Shown: positions 59,021 through 64,000 of the stretch, piece by piece
Layout of the letters: each line of letters starts with the position of its first letter
Position numbering within the stretch: position 1 is the stretch's first letter
Origin: Acidimicrobiales bacterium
Lineage (GTDB): Bacteria > Actinomycetota > Acidimicrobiia > Acidimicrobiales > Aldehydirespiratoraceae
Direction of reading: 5' to 3'
Length of the DNA stretch: 64,000 nucleotides
NCBI GenBank assembly: GCA_029246685.1
Contig: JAQWMR010000003.1
Coordinates: 1 to 64,000 of the forward strand
The notes under the pieces: generated by a model
What the model was told of the DNA's origin: nothing
Databases searched by the model: none
The model's input: the letters and a program-made list of their open reading frames with translations, nothing else
Position numbers and translations under genes: made by a program

Positions 59021-60238
59021 ATGAGCGAGCGAGCGAGTGTGGAAGTGACGCCGGGAGTCTGGGTGTTGGCGGCCCAAGGCAATGCGTTCGCGGTCGAGAC
59101 TCCCGACGGCGTGGTGCTCGTCGATACAGGCCCTGGCGGCCGCAAGACCGACGAGATGATCGTCGAGCTGCGGACCCGCACCGACGCCCCCGTCTGGGCG
59201 ATCTGCTACTCCCACGGACACTTCGGCTACAACTTCGGCGTTCCCCAGTGGCTCGACCACAACGCCGAGCGGGGCCATGCGCCGCCTCGACTCATTGCCC
59301 ACCGCAACCTGCCGCTCCGCTACGCGAGGTACCGGGAGACCGACGGTTACCAGGCCATCCTCAACGAGATGCAGTTCCCCGGCATCACGCAGATGTTCAC
59401 GCCCGAAAAGGTCGACCCGACCGAGACGTTCGACGACCAGATGCTGCTGTGCGAGTCGCCCCGCGTCGAGCTGCTGTGGACGCCGTCCGAGACCGACGAC
59501 GCCATCTCGATGTGGCTGCCCGAGACCCGCACGCTCTTCACCGGACCGGCGGTCCCCGCCGACTTCATCCCCAACGTCGGCACGCCGCAGCGCTCGCTCC
59601 GCCTCACAGGGCGGTGGGCCGACACGCTCGATCGGCTGATCGAGCTGCGCCCCGAAGTGCTCGTCATCGAGTTCGGCGACCATGTCACCGGCGAGGACCT
59701 CATCAACGAGCGACTCACGACAACGGCGCGTGCGCTGCGCTGGCTTCGCGCCGCGGTCGTCGACCGGCTCAACCGGGGCCTGAACGAGCGCGAGATCCTC
59801 GCTGACCTCGAGTACCCACCCGAGGTGTTCGACTATCCCTGGCTCACCTGGTTCTACGGCAGCCCAGAGTACATCGTGCGCGATCTCGTGCGTGAGGAGA
59901 GCGGCTGGTGGGACAGAAACCCGACCTCGCTGCATCCGTCGCCCCCGGACGAAGTGGCCCGGGCGACCTTCGATGCCATTGCGGACCCGGACGCGGTGAT
60001 CGCCCAAGCCGAAGCGTTGGCCGCCGATGGGAACCCGCAACTAGCGATGCATGTCATCGATCTGGTGGCCCTCGGTCCCGACGAAGAGCCCGCCGTGGTG
60101 CGGGCCCGAGCGATCAAGTCCGACCTCTGCCGAGCACGATCCAAGGAGATCGAGCCCGTCCCCAGCAAAGGCCTCTACAAGTCGAGTGGCATCCGACTCA
60201 AGCAGGGGATCATCTCCTGGGAAGGTGTGGTGCAATGA
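59021..60238 (+). CDS. Alkylsulfatase-like MBL-fold protein with degenerate metal motif
   Basis: A 405-residue protein with MBL fold and alkylsulfatase (SdsA)-type C-terminal dimerisation segment (EESGWWDRNPTSLHP). At the position of HxHxDH it has SHGHFGYN (His65, His67, then Gly-Tyr in place of Asp-His). Distal elements ETDDAISMW and GDHVTG are recognisable. The N-terminal MBL strand DGVVLVDTGPGG is normal. Loss of two ligands suggests a different metal or a non-hydrolytic role. ATG 59021 follows AAGGTGG. Its stop overlaps the next sulfatase start. Confidence 0.78.
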   Translation: MSERASVEVTPGVWVLAAQGNAFAVETPDGVVLVDTGPGGRKTDEMIVELRTRTDAPVWAICYSHGHFGYNFGVPQWLDHNAERGHAPPRLIAHRNLPLRYARYRETDGYQAILNEMQFPGITQMFTPEKVDPTETFDDQMLLCESPRVELLWTPSETDDAISMWLPETRTLFTGPAVPADFIPNVGTPQRSLRLTGRWADTLDRLIELRPEVLVIEFGDHVTGEDLINERLTTTARALRWLRAAVVDRLNRGLNEREILADLEYPPEVFDYPWLTWFYGSPEYIVRDLVREESGWWDRNPTSLHPSPPDEVARATFDAIADPDAVIAQAEALAADGNPQLAMHVIDLVALGPDEEPAVVRARAIKSDLCRARSKEIEPVPSKGLYKSSGIRLKQGIISWEGVVQ

Positions 60239-61662
60239 GCGACGAAAGGTCCAGCAACCAGCCGAATCTGCTGTTTCTCTACGCCGATCAGCATCGAGCC
60301 GACGTGTTGGGCTCTGCCGGCAACGCCATCGTCGCCACTCCCCACCTCGACCGACTCGCGGCCGAGGGGGTCCTCTTCGACCAGGCCTGGACCGAGAGCC
60401 CGATCTGCCAGCCGGCCCGAGCGTCGATGCTCACCGGGCGCTACCCGAACGACCATGGCGTGCTCGGCAACTTCGCGGGCGACTGCCTGCCCGAGTGGGA
60501 CACCTTCCCTCGCCGCCTACAGGACGCCGGCTACACGACGGCCACCATCGGCAAGACCCACTTCGACTCGTGGCCCATGACAGCCGAGCCCGGCACCCCT
60601 CCTCCGAGCGAGGAGTTCATCGGCAGCTTCGGGTTCGATCACGTCGTCGAGGAGTTCGACCGGTACGTCCACGTCGGCGACCAGCTGACGCCGTACATGC
60701 GCTTTCTGGACGAGCACGGCGAGCTCGAGACGTATCGCGACGTGATCAGGGACAACTTCCGGGGCGGCGACCGCCACTGGAACGGGGTCACCTCTCCCCT
60801 CCCCCAGGAACTCGACCTCACCTGCTTCCTCGCCGACGAAGCGCAGCAGTGGGTCGGCCGCCAGTCGGGCGACCGACCGTGGATGTTGCACCTGTCGTTC
60901 GTGCAGCCCCACGTGCCGTTGATCGGCGACCCCATCTGGGCCGACTACTACGCGGGCGCCCAGATCGAACGCACCGCACCGGCGGAGCCCACCGCCGACA
61001 ACGAGGCCTGGGCCCAGCAGCTCATGTTCATGCGCAATCACTCCCAGAGCCACATGATGAGCGACGAGTTCGTGCTCGCCGGCGCCCGCCAGTACTACGC
61101 GATGGTGTCGCTGATCGACCAGCGCGTGGGTGACCTGCTCGCCCAGCTCGAGCGAACGGGCCAGCTCGACAACACCTGGATCGTCTACTGCGCCGACCAC
61201 GGCGAGATGCTCGGCGACCACGGCGTGATGGCGAAGATGAACTTCTACCGGTCGTCGGTGCGCGTGCCCCTCATCGTGCGCCCACCCGGCGGGACCGACG
61301 GGCGGGTCGAGACCGCGCCGGTTCAGGCGTTCGATGTCGCCGCCACCCTGCTCGACGCCGGCTCCGCCGCCCCCCTCGACGGCGCACCGGCGCGATCGCT
61401 GGTTCCGATGGTTACCGGCGACGGTGTCGCCCGCGAGGCTGCGCTGAGCATGATTCGCATGCGCCCCGACCTGACGACCTGGCACGCCGTCACCGACGGC
61501 GAGTGGCGGGCCACGTTCAGCGCCGACACCGGCGAAGCCGTCGAACTCTTCGATCTGGTCAGCGATCCGGACGAGGCCGCCAATCGGGTGAGCGACCCGG
61601 CTGCGGCCGACGAACTGGCGGGCATGGCCGCGCTGCTCGCCGCGACCCTGGAGGCCGTATGA
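60235..61662 (+). CDS. Type I sulfatase
   Basis: Sulfatase of 475 residues. Asp18 in LYADQHRADV is in the metal-binding position; the formylglycine motif is CQPAR at 58-62 in SPICQPARASMLTGR. Further landmarks: IGKTHFDSW, ADHGEMLGDHGVM and the C-terminal LVSDPDEAANR. The Ala in CxPAR is a common variant of CxPSR. Family resemblance is to choline-sulfatase- or iduronate-type enzymes. Translation is coupled to the MBL gene (ATGA) and to the TetR gene downstream. Confidence 0.92.
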   Translation: MSDERSSNQPNLLFLYADQHRADVLGSAGNAIVATPHLDRLAAEGVLFDQAWTESPICQPARASMLTGRYPNDHGVLGNFAGDCLPEWDTFPRRLQDAGYTTATIGKTHFDSWPMTAEPGTPPPSEEFIGSFGFDHVVEEFDRYVHVGDQLTPYMRFLDEHGELETYRDVIRDNFRGGDRHWNGVTSPLPQELDLTCFLADEAQQWVGRQSGDRPWMLHLSFVQPHVPLIGDPIWADYYAGAQIERTAPAEPTADNEAWAQQLMFMRNHSQSHMMSDEFVLAGARQYYAMVSLIDQRVGDLLAQLERTGQLDNTWIVYCADHGEMLGDHGVMAKMNFYRSSVRVPLIVRPPGGTDGRVETAPVQAFDVAATLLDAGSAAPLDGAPARSLVPMVTGDGVAREAALSMIRMRPDLTTWHAVTDGEWRATFSADTGEAVELFDLVSDPDEAANRVSDPAAADELAGMAALLAATLEAV

Positions 61663-62267
61663 ACGCGATCCCGATCGACGGCCGCGTGGCCCGAGGCGAG
61701 CGAACGCGCCAGGCCGTGGTCGACGCGCTTCTCAGCCTCTACGCCGAGGACAACCTCACCCCCACGATCGACGACATCGCCGGGCGGGTGGGAATGACCG
61801 CGCGCACGATCTACCACCACTTCGACGACCACGATGCGATCGCAGAGGCGCTGACAGAGCACCAGCGGCAACAACTCGGGCATCTCACGAAGCTCGAGTT
61901 GTCCGGAACCCTCGCCGAACGAATCGACGCGCTGGTCGCCCAGCGAGCCGAGCTCTTCGAGACGGTGGCGCCGGTGCGCCGGGCTGCGCTGGCCAACATG
62001 CACGCGTCACCGCGGATCCGCAAAGGCCAGGGAAACCTGGCCGCTCGCCTCCGTCGGCAGCTGACCCGGACGTTCGAACCCGAGCTCTCGGCCCTCGATC
62101 GCAGCACAAAGGCCGAGACCATCGAGCTCCTCGACCTCCACACGAGCTGGGACACCTGGGAGCGGCTGCGGCGCTGGCAGCGCCTCTCCGTCCCACACAG
62201 CCGCGAACTCGTGAACCGACTCGTAACGCAGACCCTCGACACCTCGATCATCGGAGACCCAGAATGA
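61659..62267 (+). CDS. TetR-family regulator of the sulfatase locus
   Basis: A 202-residue regulator. The HTH reads TIDDIAGRVGMTARTIYHHFDDHDAIAEAL, the standard TetR form with Tyr-His-His-Phe. Its ATG at 61659 overlaps the sulfatase stop and has GGAGG upstream. The ligand domain is unassigned. Because it lies within the sulfatase operon, autoregulation at the operator-like repeat near 58972-58984 is a reasonable inference. Confidence 0.88.
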   Translation: MNAIPIDGRVARGERTRQAVVDALLSLYAEDNLTPTIDDIAGRVGMTARTIYHHFDDHDAIAEALTEHQRQQLGHLTKLELSGTLAERIDALVAQRAELFETVAPVRRAALANMHASPRIRKGQGNLAARLRRQLTRTFEPELSALDRSTKAETIELLDLHTSWDTWERLRRWQRLSVPHSRELVNRLVTQTLDTSIIGDPE

Positions 62268-63625
62268 ACCGATCCCGACGCCTCCTCCTCGCCCTCGCGC
62301 TCGCCGCGCTCGTCGCCGCGGGGTGCTCGAGCGGGGACAACACCACCGACGTCGCGGACCCGGACACAACGACATCGACTCCTGATGCCACCGACACCAG
62401 CGCGGTCGACGAGCCGGCTCCCGATGACACAACGGCACCTGACGAAGCGCCGGTCGAACTGACCGCGAGTTTCCGCGGTGTCACGGAAGACGTCATCCGG
62501 GTCGGGGTCGTGGCGATCGATTTCGACCGACTCGCCGCCGCCGGCGTGGAGATCAACTCGGGCGACGCGGGCGCCATCTACACCGCCGCGCTCGAGGCCG
62601 TCAACGACCGCGGCGGGATCCTAGGACGCCGCCTGGAGATCACCACCGAGACGTACCTTCCCATCGGCGGTACGGAGGCCGACGAAGTCTGCCTGCGACT
62701 GACCGAGGATGTCGAAGTCTTCGTGGTGGTCGGCGCCATCCGGCTCGATGAGGTGCTCTGCTACACGGAAACGCACGACACCGCCGCAGTCACCATCAGC
62801 CAGCAGAACCAGGCACGAATCGAACGCTCGAACGCTCCCTACGTGTCGGTTCGAGGCCGCACCGACACCCGATCCACCGAATGGGTCGACGCCATGGTGG
62901 AGGTAGGTGTCTTCGACGGCGAGACCATCGGCGTTTTCGGACTCGCCGACGTCGACGAGGAGCTCTACTACGAGACCGTTGCGGCCCTCCGCGCCGCGGG
63001 AATCGATCCCGTGGACGGTCTGGTCGCCCCGAACGGCGGCGACGTCGTCGCCAATCGAGCCGCAGCCGAGATCACCCTCGAGAAGCTCCGCGCAGAGGGC
63101 GTCACGGTGACCGTCCACGCCAGCTCCATTGCCGATGGCCTCGAGATCGCCGGCAGCATCGATTACCAGACGACGTGGCTGCAGAACCCGGCGATCGGCG
63201 CCGGATCGCTGACGGCCGGCGGCGTCGACCTCTCCTACGTCGATGGCATGTTGACGTTGATGCCCACCCCGGTCGGCACGGTCGACCAGTCCGCCATGGC
63301 CGACGACCCCGCCGTCGCCGAATGTGTCGCCGTCATCGAAGACCGCACCGACGAGACCGTCGACTACGCGCTCGATGCCGAGGAAGGCAACCTCAACCTC
63401 GCGATCAACGCGTGCGGCGCCGCCACCATCCTCGAACCCGCTCTGACCGCGGCCGGACCGGTCCTGACCAACGACTCCTTCGCGGCAGCGCTCGCCGGAC
63501 TCGGCGAGTTCTCCATGGCCGGATTCCCCTCGGCGTCGCTCGGCCCCGACGACTACGACGCAGCCGGTGCCGGCCAACTCGCCCGCTTCTCCGCAGCCGA
63601 GGAGGCATGGGAATTCGTGGACTGA
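62264..63625 (+). CDS. Substrate-binding lipoprotein, periplasmic-binding type I
   Basis: A 453-residue exported lipoprotein. The signal peptide ends in LVAAGC (Cys21). The mature part follows the LivK-like fold: VGVVAIDFDRLAAAGV, AALEAVNDRGGILGRRLEI and LTDTV-type strand segments such as VFVVVGAIRLDEV. It ends the sulfatase operon; its start overlaps the TetR stop by four bases. No permease or ATPase follows, so transport components must be elsewhere. Ligand unknown, possibly a sulfated or amine-containing compound (inference). Confidence 0.85.
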   Translation: MNRSRRLLLALALAALVAAGCSSGDNTTDVADPDTTTSTPDATDTSAVDEPAPDDTTAPDEAPVELTASFRGVTEDVIRVGVVAIDFDRLAAAGVEINSGDAGAIYTAALEAVNDRGGILGRRLEITTETYLPIGGTEADEVCLRLTEDVEVFVVVGAIRLDEVLCYTETHDTAAVTISQQNQARIERSNAPYVSVRGRTDTRSTEWVDAMVEVGVFDGETIGVFGLADVDEELYYETVAALRAAGIDPVDGLVAPNGGDVVANRAAAEITLEKLRAEGVTVTVHASSIADGLEIAGSIDYQTTWLQNPAIGAGSLTAGGVDLSYVDGMLTLMPTPVGTVDQSAMADDPAVAECVAVIEDRTDETVDYALDAEEGNLNLAINACGAATILEPALTAAGPVLTNDSFAAALAGLGEFSMAGFPSASLGPDDYDAAGAGQLARFSAAEEAWEFVD

Positions 63626-63679
63626 CTCCTTGCTCGGCCCGGAGATGGACAGACCACGATCGGGCTTCTTGACCGACCA

Positions 63680-63694
63680 TTGTCGTTTCGACAA
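63680..63694. terminator. Hairpin TTGTCG-TTT-CGACAA
   Basis: A perfect six-base-pair stem with three-base loop between the binding-lipoprotein gene and tRNA-Val. It may terminate one or both converging transcripts; no clear T tract on either side. Confidence 0.45.
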
Positions 63695-63701
63695 CGACGA
63701 G

Positions 63702-63775
63702 TGGGCGCGGAGGGACTCGAACCCCCGACATCTTCCTTGTAAGGGAAGCGCTCTAGCCAGCTGAGCTACGCGCCC
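63702..63775 (-). tRNA. tRNA-Val (anticodon UAC)
   Basis: Cloverleaf on the minus strand: acceptor stem GGGCGCG/CGCGCCC with discriminator A, D-arm GCTC...GAGC, anticodon arm CTTCC-CTTACAA-GGAAG giving anticodon UAC (reads GUA), T-arm GGGGG-TTCGAGT-CCCTC. The 3' CCA is not encoded. Its 5' end is next to the tyrosine recombinase gene. Confidence 0.95.
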
Positions 63776-63787
63776 GGAACCTTGAAA

Positions 63788-64000
63788 CTAAAGGGCAGAC
63801 GGCAGTTTCACCACCTCGGCTAGTTTGGGGTCGATCCCGCGCGAAATCCCGCGCGACATTGCCGCCATCGCGTTTGCGGCGCTTCGTTCGTTGCCGGGAA
63901 CGGCCCACGAGTAGCGGGCGAGTGTGATGGCCGGTGTCTTGTGCCCGACCCGTGCCGATACCTCGGTGACCGGCTCGCCGGCGGCGAGAAGCCACGAGAC
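63788..64000 (-). CDS. Tyrosine recombinase/integrase, C-terminal part (cut by window edge)
   Basis: The last 70 residues of a phage-type integrase: WLLAAGEPVTEVSARVGHKT, then ITLARYSWAVPG containing the catalytic His position (GHKT) and the nucleophile Tyr (ARYSW), followed by a basic/Lys-rich tail ending at TAG 63788-63790. The N-terminal part lies beyond the window. Location 12 bases from tRNA-Val marks a likely integration site of an element that extends to the right. Confidence 0.85.
   Translation of the reverse strand, partial: VSWLLAAGEPVTEVSARVGHKTPAITLARYSWAVPGNERSAANAMAAMSRGISRGIDPKLAEVVKLPSAL

Noticed and set aside
1..64000. CRISPR arrays, rRNA genes or complete insertion sequences
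   Set aside because: No regularly spaced repeats, rRNA sequence or transposase frame was seen anywhere in the window.

Overview
The window is high-GC DNA with frequent GTG starts, stop/start overlaps within operons, F420-type oxidoreductases, an SCO6745-family protein, several cytochromes P450, acyl-CoA ligases and dehydrogenases, a long (ICL2-type) isocitrate lyase, lipoboxes and a LAXTG-type sorting signal. This points to an actinomycete, most likely Acidimicrobiia. The lineage is inferred from gene content; no marker gene (rRNA, ribosomal protein) is present.

Layout. 0-7 kb: a TetR regulator, then a tightly coupled MacAB-like export cassette (two paralogous lipoproteins, a membrane-fusion protein carrying Calx-beta repeats, an ATPase, a permease) converging on a LAXTG surface protein; then a cold-shock gene with its own terminator. 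7-14 kb: acyl-CoA carboxylase subunit fused to a biotin carrier, acyl-CoA dehydrogenase, LLM oxidoreductase, DoxX-like and SCO6745-like proteins, DinB-like protein, homocysteine methyltransferase. 14-22 kb: a phytanoyl-CoA dioxygenase-like gene overlapping a branched-chain-type ABC uptake system compressed into fused proteins (LivH-LivM in one chain; a major-facilitator domain joined to LivF and LivG in another) plus a membrane-anchored binding protein. 22-31 kb: NagA, acyl-CoA ligases, PilZ protein, P450, CobW GTPase, beta-lactamase-like lipoprotein. 31-47 kb: methyltransferases, amidase, haloalkane dehalogenase, GST-like protein, XdhC pair, alcohol dehydrogenase, SDR, two more P450s (one CYP153-like), Rieske oxygenase and a TetR gene; this is a catabolic region for hydrophobic and aromatic compounds. 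47-55 kb: PRMT-like methyltransferase, MscS channel, two SDRs, long isocitrate lyase. 55-64 kb: a sulfatase locus (two formylglycine-type sulfatases, two metallo-beta-lactamase-fold hydrolases, a TetR regulator, a binding lipoprotein), then tRNA-Val(UAC) and the end of a tyrosine recombinase at the window edge.

Six genes are visibly broken: a GFA-type enzyme (frameshift), a selenoprotein-B-family gene (3' truncation), a chimeric locus with two homopolymer-associated frame changes, a sulfotransferase whose frame is broken at a heptanucleotide repeat, a 5'-truncated TauD-like gene, and a LivF gene with an amber codon in the ABC signature. Some could be assembly errors, but the amber codon, the repeat expansion and the head-to-head truncations look like real decay.

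The most unusual intact items are the MFS-LivF-LivG fusion, the Calx-beta adaptor with its twin lipoproteins, the NagA gene with no usable start codon unless AUC is used, and the alkylsulfatase-like protein that has lost its metal motif. No CRISPR array, rRNA or complete mobile element was seen.
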